Both the position numbers and the translations under genes were made by a program. The notes beneath the pieces are model-generated. The model was not told the DNA's origin. It saw only the letters and a list, made by a program, of their open reading frames with translations, and ran no database searches. A stretch of DNA of 17,457 nucleotides, taken from Gymnopus androsaceus JB14 (taxonomy: Eukaryota; Basidiomycota; Agaricomycetes; Agaricales; Omphalotaceae). Shown here in pieces: positions 8,995 to 17,301 of the stretch (positions are counted from its first letter, which is position 1; each line of letters starts with the position of its first letter). Location: positions 1-17,457 of the forward strand of contig ML769934.1 in NCBI GenBank assembly GCA_009733575.1, written 5' to 3'.

Positions 8995-9019
8995 GATCCG
9001 GACTCCTGTCCATCTTTAG
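8995..9019 (-). repeat. Right terminal inverted repeat of hAT element
   Basis: It reads GATCCGGACTCC and ends CCATCTTTAG, the reverse complement of 1362-1386 with two mismatches. Outside it, 9025-9066 has two imperfect 21-bp repeats (GGAGGCAGG ... CAATGA). Confidence 0.75.
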
Positions 9020-9145
9020 GGCGAGGAGGCAGGGACAATGAGTGGGGAGGCAGGATCAATGAACAAGAGTCAGAATCTGTAGCAAATCAGTAGAGAAGTT
9101 GATCTGTGCCAACGTGAGATGTATGCATACTATTGCCAATACCAC

Positions 9146-9329
9146 ATACATCAGCAAAACCTGTACCATCACAATACATTTCTTTCATCTCTGGAGCAAG
9201 GATAGTAATTCCAGAGATCTCCAAAGACCTCTGGAGATGCCTGGAGGAGTTTGACAGCTTTTTGACAGCTGTCAGAGCTCTGGAGATCTCTGGAGACCTC
9301 TGGAGACCAACCAGGTTTTGCTGATGTAT
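9146..9329. mobile_element. 184-bp foldback MITE-like element
   Basis: ATACATCAGCAAAACCTG (9146-9163) and its exact reverse complement (9312-9329) form 18-bp terminal inverted repeats. If the TA inside each terminus is the target duplication, the element is of Tc1/mariner type beginning CATCAGC. The interior is also self-complementary: CCAGAGATCTCC near 9211 pairs with GGAGATCTCTGG near 9283, and TTGACAGC/GCTGTCA motifs occur at 9250-9273. There is no coding capacity. The superfamily call is tentative. Confidence 0.65.
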
Positions 9330-9361
9330 AGCACTATTGGGTTTCCAGGTGCATGAGGTAC

Positions 9362-9811
9362 CAAGGGGTGTTCAGCCCACTAAGTCCCAACATGACCTTG
9401 TTTTTTGGTCATAAGGATTCATGAAGCTCCCCCCTCCCACAGCCCATATATAGCAAAATCTTCCCACACTTCAGAGGATTTCAACTTCAAATCCTCCTTT
9501 GCACCTTTACACATCATCTCCAGAGGCAATTTAACACTCAACAGTTAGTCTAATTTTAATTCAACCTGGTGTAAGTGGTCTTATATCAACAATAATTTTA
9601 ATAAATTGGTAGAAAATTGGATCATACCCTATAAAATCCATGTTTTTAGGGAGATTTAAGATACTGAATGCTTTAAATGGTTTATACTGCCATATTTCAG
9701 GGGATGAAGTGACATAGAACACCCCCAGAGGCTCTACAGTACCAAAAAATTTTCGTTATAAGAACTTCTTAGACCCCCGGCCCCCCCCCCCTATTTCTTG
9801 AACACCCCTTG
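9362..9811. mobile_element. 450-bp non-autonomous hAT MITE with 8-bp target duplication
   Basis: Terminal inverted repeats CAAGGGGTGTTCA (9362-9374) and its reverse complement (9799-9811) are flanked on both sides by the perfect 8-bp direct repeat TGAGGTAC (9354-9361 and 9812-9819). An 8-bp duplication and a CAAGG-type terminus are standard for the hAT superfamily. The interior is non-coding, AT-rich and has an 11-C run at 9781-9791. It belongs to a different family from the large hAT element to its left, as the ends do not match. Confidence 0.88.
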
Positions 9812-10043
9812 TGAGGTACTGTACTCTTCCAACCAAGTTTTCACCGATTCAGACAAACTGGAGATTTAGCAAAGGTGGACAACCAGATGAAGAATGGCAC
9901 CAGGAGCGTCCTGAGATTGAAATAGGTGCTACCAGTGCTAACCCTACAGCTGCCTCCTATGAAATGAAATAATTTGAAGTGTGTCGGAGTGTGTAGGGAC
10001 CCTCCGCATACCTCCAAGAGCCTCCTACTGCCTTCAGTGAGCT

Positions 10044-10424
10044 TTGTATTGGGATTTCCGATATTGCCCAATTGGACAGCATAGTCACCAATGGCAATAT
10101 CTAGTAATTGACTCTGAGGACTACGTTTCTCGAGAGATCTTCTCTATCCCTGCCAATATGCATGAGTTTCCTATGCTGGAAGAACTCAAACTTGTCGACA
10201 GTGCTTTGTTGGCAATCTTTCAACAACTTGTTCCCAAACACAGAACCTTCAAGATGGATGATACTACTCTACCAATCCATCATCTCTCAACTTTTCCATG
10301 GTCCCAGGTTACATATCTTGATATCCCTTGCCCATGAACCCTTGACTGGGTACTGGATTTTTGCACAAATCTCATCTTGTTGAAATTTCCATTCCAATAT
10401 CTGGCATCCTATTTGGCACCTTGA
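10044..10424 (+). pseudogene. F-box/LRR-like protein fragment
   Basis: The frame encodes phrases typical of agaricomycete F-box proteins with leucine-rich repeats: WQYLVIDSEDY, FPMLEELKLVDS, TFKMDD, TFPWSQVTYLDI and, after an in-frame TGA (10335-10337), TLDWVLDFCTNLILLKF. These resemble LRR beta strands and the common PWSQLTHL phrase. No ATG or F-box is present in the frame upstream: TGA at 10038-10040 closes it. The fragment is bordered on the left by the MITE at 9362-9811. It is best read as a broken piece of a larger gene. F-box proteins recruit substrates to SCF ubiquitin ligases, but this fragment cannot be assigned a target. Confidence 0.6.
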
Positions 10425-10943
10425 AGCCTAACAAGAGGCTGGTTTGGGCTCGTGGTCAAGGTGTGTGTTATCTTGCAATTACATAGAGGCATAGCTCATT
10501 TATCATTGTCAATAATTTTAGTGAACATGGAATATATCTTTCCACTTTGCAGCTGATGATTCTAGCTCTGTTATTGCTCTAGATTGATCTCTCTACCATT
10601 GTTGTGCTTAGATTCTTTTTTTAAATCAGTTTTCCTGATGATGATATTAATGATAATACTTGAATGCTGAGATTGAGAAGCAAGTTCTGTTAAGATTTGT
10701 TCTAGTACAATGCTGGACCTCAAGGCCTCATGCAAGAACTCAATTTCGATGAGTGGCTTGGGATAAGTGTTCATAAACAAGTAGTTGAATCCCTCATTCT
10801 CATATCCTTATTGTCAGAGAATTTTTCAATCTTCTCTTCCACTGAATCTCCCCTCCAACCTCAAATCCATTCGCTCCAACCTGTAATTTACTCATTGCGA
10901 AATCACTTTATATGGACTTTCTTTCTCATTCATTACTTCACTC
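10425..10943. other. No supported gene
   Basis: AT-rich sequence with several short open frames on both strands, none with clear splice support. It may contain diverged 3' remains of the F-box/LRR-like gene, but no convincing motif was found. Confidence 0.4.
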
Positions 10944-10945
10944 TA

Positions 10946-11470
10946 CACTAGCGGCGAAAATTAACCGAACAACCAATATCTCTACAGCACAGCCACATAT
11001 TGACTTCCAACAAGTTGTAGATAGGAGGGAAAGAGTAATCTAATGTCATTTACAAAGTTTTTTCATTACCAAATATGGTAATTCTTGAAATACACAGTCA
11101 TTTGTGATGAATTTTGAGAGGTTGCATTCAGAAATTGATTTTTTGCAAAAATGGAGTTCACCACTGAAATCTACATGAAAAACTACCTAGGGTACAAATT
11201 TTTCCGATATGAATTCTTATGCTTCTTGCCTTAGAATAAGGCTTGCTAAGTGGCCATTTTGTGCAATTTTGGCCAATTTTAACTCTGAATGCAACCTCTC
11301 AAAATTCATCACAAATTACTGTATATTTCAAGAATTACCATATGTAGTAATGAAAAAACTTTGTAAATGACATTAGATTACTCTTTCCCTCCTATCTACA
11401 ACTTATTTGAAGTCAATATGTGGCTGTGCTGTAGAGATATCAGCTGTTCGGTTAATTTTCGCCGCCACTG
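10946..11470. mobile_element. 525-bp Tc1/mariner-type MITE with long inverted repeats
   Basis: The left arm 10946-11132 and right arm 11284-11470 are 187-bp inverted repeats differing at 11 counted positions (about 94 percent identical). The right end reads inward CAGTGGCGGCG and the left CACTAGCGGCG. Both are flanked by TA (10944-10945 and 11471-11472), the Tc1/mariner target duplication. The 151-bp core has no coding capacity. A transcript would form a long near-perfect hairpin. Confidence 0.9.
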
Positions 11471-11472
11471 TA

Positions 11473-11998
11473 TGTAAAGTTTACAACTCCTTGAATAAAG
11501 ATAGTTCATTGTCGCAAAAACAACTTTGCGATTGACTCTGAAGAGTCGCCGCAAGACCAATCATCGCCTTTGCGATTCAAGCACAAGCGGACAATGCCCA
11601 ACTGCTGAAAAATGGCGAAAACAATCCAGAGCAGACGATCATGATAACAACTCGTTACTCAGCCAAGGAACCGCGTAGAAGTAGTGTCATATGGGATTCT
11701 CCGCCAGCCTCCGCTCACCTCCTCATCACCTCATCTCAACCTATACAGCCGTGGGCGCAAATCTGATTGAATCCAATCGCCCGGGTGTTTGGGTAAGCGG
11801 CTTGGGATGATCTCGGTATCGAGAATCTTGGCTAGCAATCATTGTAAGCATTATTCAAAACCCTAAATATATGCTACTATTGTTGCTATATACAATTAGG
11901 GTAGAATATTCGATCAACCGCCCCTTCTTTTCGAAGCCCTCTACCGTAACTAGTTCCAGGCTTGCGGGCCTTCTCGATTCTACCCTCCAAAACTTTCC
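11473..11998. other. Intergenic region with TTTGCGA inverted repeats
   Basis: TCGCAAA (11512-11518) and TTTGCGA (11525-11531) form an inverted repeat with a 6-nt spacer, and a third TTTGCGA lies at 11569-11575. GACTCTGAAGAGTC at 11534-11547 is a small perfect hairpin. The adjacent gene ends here, so these are not its promoter. They could belong to an unseen plus-strand transcript or to transposon debris. Confidence 0.4.
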
Positions 11999-13100
11999 TC
12001 ATTTTCTCTGGCTTCGGGATACCTTCTCCATCTGCACACTCTTCAGTGCTCGATAAATGTTCCCGTCGTAATCCACCATTTGAAGTGCCACGCACTCGAC
12101 CCGCAACGTTCCAGACTTATACATGTTACAAAGCTGATCGTGAAATAGGAAACCTCGAGGTTGGATGGGAGGCGTGGCGATGAACGATATATTCTCGGCA
12201 GACTGATAAAAAAAAGAAAAAAAAAGTCAAGTGGGATCAGAAAGCAATGAAAATGTCCTCACCACATACAGTGGAAGGTCTAGACCCTGCAGAGCCAAAT
12301 GCAGCAACGAATGCATCTTGTAGCGTCCTGCATAGACCAACCCATTCTTTCGTTTAAGAAACAGCTCTCTCGTTGCTCCGTAGAACGGTACAAATCGCGA
12401 GCAAATTCTATGGGTGAAATTCGGGATTGCTTGTGCAAGTGGTCTAAACGCTAGCAGATGCTGAGCACCCGTGACCGTCTTGTGGGTGCAGCCCGGGAAG
12501 TAAAATATTTTTTCATAGTCCCTAATGCAATAAATGAGCGTAAGGCTCAGTCCTGATAATAGCTTTTCGTACCATATTCGTTGAGGGATCTGAATCAAAG
12601 CAGACAGATAAAAGCGTCAGTAGGTCACCGAAAGATGCACAGAGCCTCATGTAAAAAGACATACCACCATCTTTAAATGCTCGTATATCCCATCCTCGTT
12701 TACGGTAGATTTGAAGTTCCGCATCAGGTCTGGATTGTGAATGTTCTTATGGGGGAAATCAGCGAGAATTTTTCGGAAACGATTGATCAAAGTTGTCTAA
12801 TAAGCTGAGAGAGACGAGCGATACAATGGGAAGGGGAAAATCTTACGTTGTCGGAACCACATATTCCTTGATATCGCTCAAGACCATTGAAGGAAGACGA
12901 GGGCAATGTGCGAGGAGTAATTCGTCGGGTCTATGAACGAAGCAATCAATACTCGCCGCTCTAGTGGACGGTGGTAATACTTTGCATACTTCTATTGACA
13001 TCGACGATCCACTGCTAGTAGTACTACTGAAGCTAGATTGGTGAGAGTAGCTCGGAGCCTCACTAGCACTATCGTATTCAGTACTCGTATCATCTTCCAA
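11999..13100 (-). CDS. DUF6697-like basidiomycete protein (about 300 aa)
   Basis: The biochemical role is unknown. Exons by eye: 13100-12861, 12796-12665, 12589-12263 and 12202-11999, all joined in phase 0, giving about 300 residues. Introns 2 and 3 have strong signals (GTATGT/CAG, GTGAGG/CAG). Intron 1 needs a weak GTGGTT donor at 12860; the stronger GTAAGA donor at 12846 would put the next exon out of frame. The N-terminus is Ser/Thr-rich and likely disordered. The middle has ELFLKRKNGLVYAGRYKM and the C-terminus LRVECVALQMVDYDGNIY, resembling the Y-x-G-x-Y-K and (V/C)xxLxxVxYD phrases I recall from basidiomycete DUF6697 proteins. The 5' end is open: 13100 is TTG, and the frame continues upstream to a TATAG acceptor near 13122, so a further upstream exon is likely. 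Stop TGA is at 12001-11999. Confidence 0.55.
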
Positions 13101-13446
13101 TTTGCAGTGAGCCTATAAAGTTTCATAATCAGCATTGAAGTACATCATGACTCAACAAGATCACCGCAGTGTTGAATTTGTTCTGCGTAGGTTTCTTCGA
13201 GGCTACAATATGCGGCTGCCAAAAAATGCGTAAGATCAACACTGAACAGCCTATAATTCTTCAATACGTGCATGAGCTTTCCGTTGCAGGGTGGGAGGAG
13301 CAACTTCAAGAGAAGTCGAAGGCGGAGGTCGCGATGGGGGCAAGTACAATCGATTGGGAGGCCCAGAAATTGGCTTCGTTAATATCATAGCAGTATTCGA
13401 TTCTGGTTTCGGTTTGGATCACTTGGATTCTTTCCTAGTCATTTTC
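13101..13446. other. Likely 5' exons or leader of the preceding minus-strand gene
   Basis: On the minus strand, TTATAG just before 13122 and GGCAG near 13220 could be acceptors of short upstream exons of the DUF6697-like gene. No unambiguous ATG-starting model was found. A plus-strand frame at 13169-13390 has no splice or homology support. Confidence 0.3.
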
Positions 13447-13950
13447 TCATGTTTTTCGCGTTTTGCCTAGTACAAATAACTGCGCATAAAAAAGCCCGAG
13501 GGAAGAGGAAAAGACTCCACGTGCATTTGCCTCGCGTTGATAGTTCTAAAGCAAAAGTTCATTATAAGAAAGGTCATAAAATCGCGGGTGGTGCTTCTAA
13601 CCTGCATAATCCAGTTCGACGCTGGGTCGAGGCTAATCAACCTTTGCAGCTCAGTGAGCTCTTCCTCCAGATCTGAGGGAGTACGTTCTCGACTTGTAAG
13701 GTCCACCAGAAGCGTAATGAATATCCACTTTTACGCATAAAAGGGAAGAAAGTGGTATTTTGCAATCAGGGCTCTATGAATAAATACACGAGGAGTCAGT
13801 TACTCTGAGCAAAAGACAGATACAGATGTTGCAAACGGAACGGACCCAACTCGACGGCGATGGTATGGGGCGAAGCAGTTTCTTTATTTCAGAGAACTGT
13901 TCTCCGGGAGTGGCACCAGGCATGTACGGAACCAAATTGTAATCGTCCAT
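13447..13950 (-). CDS. Small spliced hypothetical protein (about 108 aa)
   Basis: Function is unknown. The ATG at 13950 (MDDYNLVPYMPGATPGEQF) lies 41-46 bases after a TATATA box. Proposed exons: 13950-13851, 13771-13735, 13692-13602 and 13545-13447, ending in TGA. They preserve one reading frame through ERTPSDLEEELTELQRLI, a probable amphipathic helix, and NYQREANARG. The last intron (13601-13546, 56 nt) and the phases fit well. The 42-nt intron 13734-13693 is short for a fungus. The first intron has a weak GTTGGG donor, or GTTCCG eight bases further on. No known domain, signal peptide or membrane segment is evident. Confidence 0.42.
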
Positions 13951-13990
13951 AATATCCAAAGGCGCGAGTGAGAGTAGGAGAGGAGAACAG

Positions 13991-13996
13991 TATATA
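13991..13996 (-). promoter_or_regulatory. TATA box for the 13950 gene
   Basis: CCTATATACTG on the minus strand lies 41-46 bases before ATG 13950, a normal TATA-to-ATG distance for a gene with a short leader. Confidence 0.45.
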
Positions 13997-14478
13997 GGAA
14001 ATATCCACTGCAAATATGGCACAAGAAAGAAGAGGAAGGAAAGAGATGCGACGAAATAAACTTGGACGTGTTATTTGTATGATTGGAGCTGAGTTTGAGC
14101 GGGTGATGGTGCACAAGCGCGCCCACAATGATTGGATATCGAATCCCTGCGCTCCGCCGGTTCTTCATACCAAAGTAACCTAAGACTCGGCTCCCAGTTG
14201 AGAAATAGACTGGATGCACATGCAATATTTCAACGATTTTCAGCCTTTGAAAATGACGAAAACAATATATAGATTGTATCCGCATCTTTCGTCAACCAAA
14301 CACACCCACATTTCGAATAGTAAGGGAAAAAAACGCATCGAGAACAAGTTATCGCATGATTACAATCCCTCACAAGTTGACCGTCATTCGGATCTATATC
14401 GAACAAGGGACTGCTGCGAACCAGTGAGGAATCTGAGATTGAGCAGGCAGCGAGCCGGAAAATACAATAAAAACTTGA
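13997..14478. other. Intergenic: upstream region of the 13950 gene
   Basis: Several overlapping open frames occur on both strands (for example plus 14214-14501), but none has a motif or splice signals that support it. The stretch is most simply the promoter region of the minus-strand gene starting at 13950 plus the 3' flank of the next one. Confidence 0.4.
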
Positions 14479-14855
14479 TTAGGGGCATACAACCATCTTG
14501 AAGTAGAATCTTCGCACATATACCACTTGGGACGTCTGCATGTAGTGGAGGGAGTATTGTTTATACCAGAATGCAGGCCATATTTTTGAAGACAGGTTGA
14601 TCAAGTCGTCTAAGAGAAAAGTAGCTTAACGAGATATTCAGAGAAAAGTGCGTAGCTGACTCAGCGTACCTTCTCGGATACTTCGAAATGTATCGTTGAG
14701 GATTCGTAACCTCGCGCCAGTCGGTATTAAGTAGAGTAAAGACAAAAGAATGCTCACTTAAGGCCAAATTGATGATCGATGATCGATGGCTCACTAGCCT
14801 TAGCAATTAGGATTTTGAGACCAAACGGGTAAGGCCTGTCATGTTCCTTTGACAT
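14479..14855 (-). CDS. Small spliced hypothetical protein (89 aa)
   Basis: Function is unknown. Proposed exons: 14855-14758 (ATG, MSKEHDRPYPFGLKILI), 14710-14670 and 14609-14479 (stop TAA). The second intron (14669-14610, 60 nt, GTACGC/TTAG) joins SIRE to DDLINLSSKIWPAFWYKQY in one open frame to VRRFYFKMVVCP. The first intron has a strong GTGAGC donor but a GAG acceptor and only 47 nt. The aromatic, basic C-terminal half looks protein-like, but no domain is recognised. An in-frame TGA precedes the ATG, which supports this start or a further upstream exon. Confidence 0.38.
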
Positions 14856-15283
14856 CGACTGTCACTCCTGGGTCGGTACTCTTTATCCGGGATGATAATC
14901 TCCGAAGTTATAACGAATCGGGGCCTGCCTGCACCTGCCAAATGCTTTCCTTGTCAAGGACGATAACTTTTGCTTCCCAAATAGAGAGAGATATGAAGAA
15001 ATGCACTAATAGAGTCGTTTCCAGAAAATTACTCAGAACTAGGTACTATCCCCAAAAGCCTACTATTGTTGTTCAGATTTTGTTAGAAACGTCGGTTAAG
15101 GAGCATCGGGGGGCAGATAAGAGAATGACCAGGATGATAAAGACAGAGAGGATGTCTTGTCTTGACTTTTTGTTATTTCTGGCAGAGAAGGTAACAAAGG
15201 CAGCATTATTTAGATACGTGGGCAGTCAAGTAGGAACAGTTTGCGAAGATTGTAGTAGATTTTGGAGCAATTGCATATATAGT
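14856..15283. other. No supported gene
   Basis: A plus-strand frame is open at 14849-15307, but it begins at TTG and has no recognisable motif or splice context. It may be chance. Its right end overlaps AT-rich sequence containing TTTATT (15288-15293), an AATAAA on the minus strand. Confidence 0.3.
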
Positions 15284-16107
15284 TCACTTTATTTGTACAA
15301 GTACTAGGAATGGAATAGACGATTTGCATCGCTCTCCGCAGAACTCCAATGAATGATGAATCTGACAAGCGTGTCCGTACTCGTAGGGATGAGGAAATTG
15401 GCTCACTGGTTTGGACTAAGCAGTCGAGTAGTCGATGATCAAGGTAAGGACGAAATGATAGAGACAAGGTAGAAGTAGATATAGAAGTGAACGTTAGCTG
15501 ATACTTTGAAAAGTGAATTTCTTCGTGGAACTTGAAGCCGAGAATAGAGGTAGGGAGGTTCAGCGGAAACCGCCCACCAATCCGATTGCTAACTGATGTC
15601 TCCTGCAGTGGCGTGACGTTTCCGTACTCTAAATTGAAGAAAATAGAGGTTTTTTTCTGTTTCGCCAAATGCGTCAAGATTCCGTGTACTATAACTCGTG
15701 GACTCTAAAGAAAAAAGAACAGCCCAAGGTTCAGGACGTACGATGAAGAGTACAAACCATGTGCCACTGCAAATGCAATCTATGAGATTTTCTTTTTCTC
15801 CTTCGATAGCTTCAGCTCCTATAGTTACGTTATCCAATCTCCCCGAATTGCAAGACAGCTCAGTACAATGGTCATTGGTGGGACACACTCGGTGAGCGTG
15901 GCAGTGATAAATTGAAAGATTCTGAACTTGGTAATGATCTTCGGAGATGAAGGTGACATCGCGAACGTTTGGTGTCAGACCGGAGAGAGCGTCGTGCGTA
16001 TCAGGAAAAGTTGGGAAGCAATTAGTAGCTGGGAAGCTGCATACATTGTTCACAAGTCGTGTTGCAAAGAAGGATTTCCCGCGAGTCCGGATTCCGAGTA
16101 TTAACGC
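15284..16107 (-). CDS. Cysteine-rich hypothetical protein, partial model
   Basis: Function is unknown. The main exon is open from 16107 down to a GTACGT donor at 15741. It encodes a cysteine-rich stretch with CSFPATNCFPTF, YHCHAHRVCPTNDHC, TELSCNSGRLDNV and LIDCICSGTW. A phase-0 intron of 85 nt (15741-15657, CAG acceptor) leads to an exon with NLEYGNVTPLQETSVSNRIGG and RFPLNLPTSILGFKFHEE. The remainder is less certain: another intron (about 15495-15417) would lead to a short cysteine-containing tail ending in TGA at 15286-15284. The many cysteines suggest a secreted or disulphide-bonded protein, but no signal peptide is seen because the 5' end is unresolved. An alternative reading in the next frame near 16050 (CNTTCEQC) is also cysteine-rich. 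Confidence 0.32.
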
Positions 16108-16448
16108 TTAACTCCTGAAGCGCGGCGAGCTCGAGTCTTCCGACGCGCCGCATTGCTCTGAATAGTGTGAGGTTAGAGGAATGACCGATTTGTGGTTCAA
16201 GTTGGGTTACGTGTCAAAGCTGGAAATTGTACGAAACACGTGGTTTCGTAATCGAACGCCATGGTTCTCTTTGCTCCACCCTACCTCGTTTCTCACATAA
16301 AGACTTGGCCGCCTTCCCACCTCTTTTCCAGCCTGGAAACCATCTCGGCTAAATCTGTCGGCGCTTTCACGACTTTCCACTCCACGCAACTCACTTTTGA
16401 CGTAGACCTATCAACGCCTAATTAAATGCCAGCATTCAGCTGTCTTGA
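16108..16448. other. Intergenic region
   Basis: No supported gene. A minus-strand frame at 16207-16389 starts at TTG and lacks motifs. The stretch may hold the promoter of the plus-strand gene starting at 16449 and the missing 5' exon of the cysteine-rich gene. Confidence 0.35.
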
Positions 16449-16925
16449 ATGGTTAGAATATTCCGCGCTGGATTTCGTGCAGATTATGTCGAACTCTTCG
16501 GTCAAAAGTGTAATCAAGGTAAGTCATTCAAAGTCAACTTTCAATGCATAAGCTTATATCCAAACGATGTCTTGCTAGAATCAGGCTACATCATCATTAG
16601 ACACTATATTTGTTCAAACTTCAGGAGAAAAGATCTCCTATTTCCAGATTTATATGCTTTACGGGACATCCAACAACTTACTATGGGCGCAAGCGGTACA
16701 ATGACCAAGATCGTCTATCGCATTAGGATTTCTTCAACCCTCTTCTTTCCTCCTTCCCACTCGTCCAACATATTGCCAAACACGCCGTATCGCTCCCGCG
16801 TTGTCCCTCCTTGGATCTCCCTGCCTCGTCGAATGCCCATTACTCCCATCCCTCCTTCCCAGGCTGAAGAACCCCTGCCCATCGCTTCAAACCCTCCATC
16901 CTCCGAAACCCATTTTCATCGCTAG
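16449..16925 (+). CDS. Hypothetical protein with proline-rich C-terminus
   Basis: Function is unknown. The ATG at 16449 begins MVRIFRAGFRADYVELFGQ. A likely 60-nt intron (16519-16578) has a consensus GTAAGT donor and a CTAG acceptor. It is a multiple of three without a stop, so spliced (138 aa) and unspliced (158 aa) products share a frame. The C-terminus is proline- and serine-rich (VVPPWISLPRRMPITPIPP, then SQAEEPLP), suggesting a disordered tail. It converges on the minus-strand gene whose stop is 52 bases away. No domain is recognised. Confidence 0.35.
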   Translation: MVRIFRAGFRADYVELFGQKCNQGKSFKVNFQCISLYPNDVLLESGYIIIRHYICSNFRRKDLLFPDLYALRDIQQLTMGASGTMTKIVYRIRISSTLFFPPSHSSNILPNTPYRSRVVPPWISLPRRMPITPIPPSQAEEPLPIASNPPSSETHFHR

Positions 16926-16977
16926 CCCAATGCTACTTTTGTTCTTCCATTTGTTTCCCATTGCACCCTCCGAAGAC

Positions 16978-17301
16978 CTAATCCTCTTTCCGGTCCATTG
17001 GAAGATTCAGGGCATACCGCAAGAGAAGCCAATCATATGCGATGCTCGTGTGTATGCTGGAATTTTGGCAACACCAACACCATGAGCTCATACGGAGCCC
17101 CATCTCGGCTGGTGTGTATGTACCCGTCATCCCTGCTATGATTGGATCGCCGTTCGAGCTCAGCCTTGTCTTTTCGAGGCCAACAAAGACAGTATAGCCG
17201 CTGTTTGGGCGTACACGGGCTCGTGGTATCTGTTCGATGAAGTCCTGGCAGACGTGAAGGGCCGATAGGGAGGTAGCGCCAGGTGTTCTTGTCTGCTGCA
17301 T
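16978..17301 (-). CDS. Hypothetical protein (107 aa)
   Basis: Function is unknown. The ATG at 17301 (MQQTRTPGATSLSALHVCQDF) opens a single uninterrupted frame to TAG at 16978. Codons are GC-rich at third positions compared with the flanks. It contains GYTVFVGLEKTRLSSNGDPI, then WCWCC near residue 75 and a Leu-rich stretch IAYDWLLLRYALNL. No signal peptide or membrane segment is evident. A GTATGAG donor and TTCCAG acceptor 36-37 nt apart lie inside, but that intron would be too short. The leader up to 17457 has no clear TATA box. Confidence 0.42.
   Translation of the reverse strand: MQQTRTPGATSLSALHVCQDFIEQIPRARVRPNSGYTVFVGLEKTRLSSNGDPIIAGMTGTYTPAEMGLRMSSWCWCCQNSSIHTSIAYDWLLLRYALNLPMDRKED

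Larger units (their letters stand above)
1362..9019. mobile_element. hAT-type transposon with divergent cargo gene
   Basis: Two 25-bp imperfect inverted repeats (1362-1386 and 8995-9019, two mismatches) bound about 7.66 kb. Just inside each end lies a block rich in GGTACC, CTGCAG and GGATCC palindromes, as is usual for basidiomycete hAT ends. Inside are a hAT transposase pseudogene on the plus strand, a divergently transcribed decayed cargo gene on the minus strand, and a short spliced minus-strand gene near the left end. No clear 8-bp target duplication flanks the repeats (left AACCACAA, right GGCGAGGA). The copy may be old, or the left flank may have been altered by the adjacent microsatellite. 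The ends come from repeat matching and the class from the transposase. That both ends and both genes form one unit is an inference. Confidence 0.7.

Noticed and set aside
1354..9027. 8-bp target duplication for the large hAT element
   Set aside because: The bases beyond the two inverted repeats (AACCACAA and GGCGAGGA) do not match, and shifting the boundary by one base gave no match either.
13449..13676. 75-codon plus-strand open frame, Lys/Arg-rich
   Set aside because: It is antisense to a better splice-supported minus-strand model; the basic composition arises from the opposite strand.
14536..14566. 31-nt intron in the small gene at 14479-14855
   Set aside because: It is too short to splice; reading the exon in the neighbouring frame removes the need for it.
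14849..15307. 152-codon plus-strand open frame
   Set aside because: It has a TTG start, no motif, and its 5' end overlaps the better-supported minus-strand exon starting at 14855.
16060..16107. Walker A-like motif GIRTRGKS on the minus strand
   Set aside because: It matches G-x4-GKS, but no Walker B or other NTPase motif follows and the frame has no start, so chance is more likely.
16207..16389. 60-codon minus-strand open frame
   Set aside because: It has a TTG start, no domain and no splice signals.
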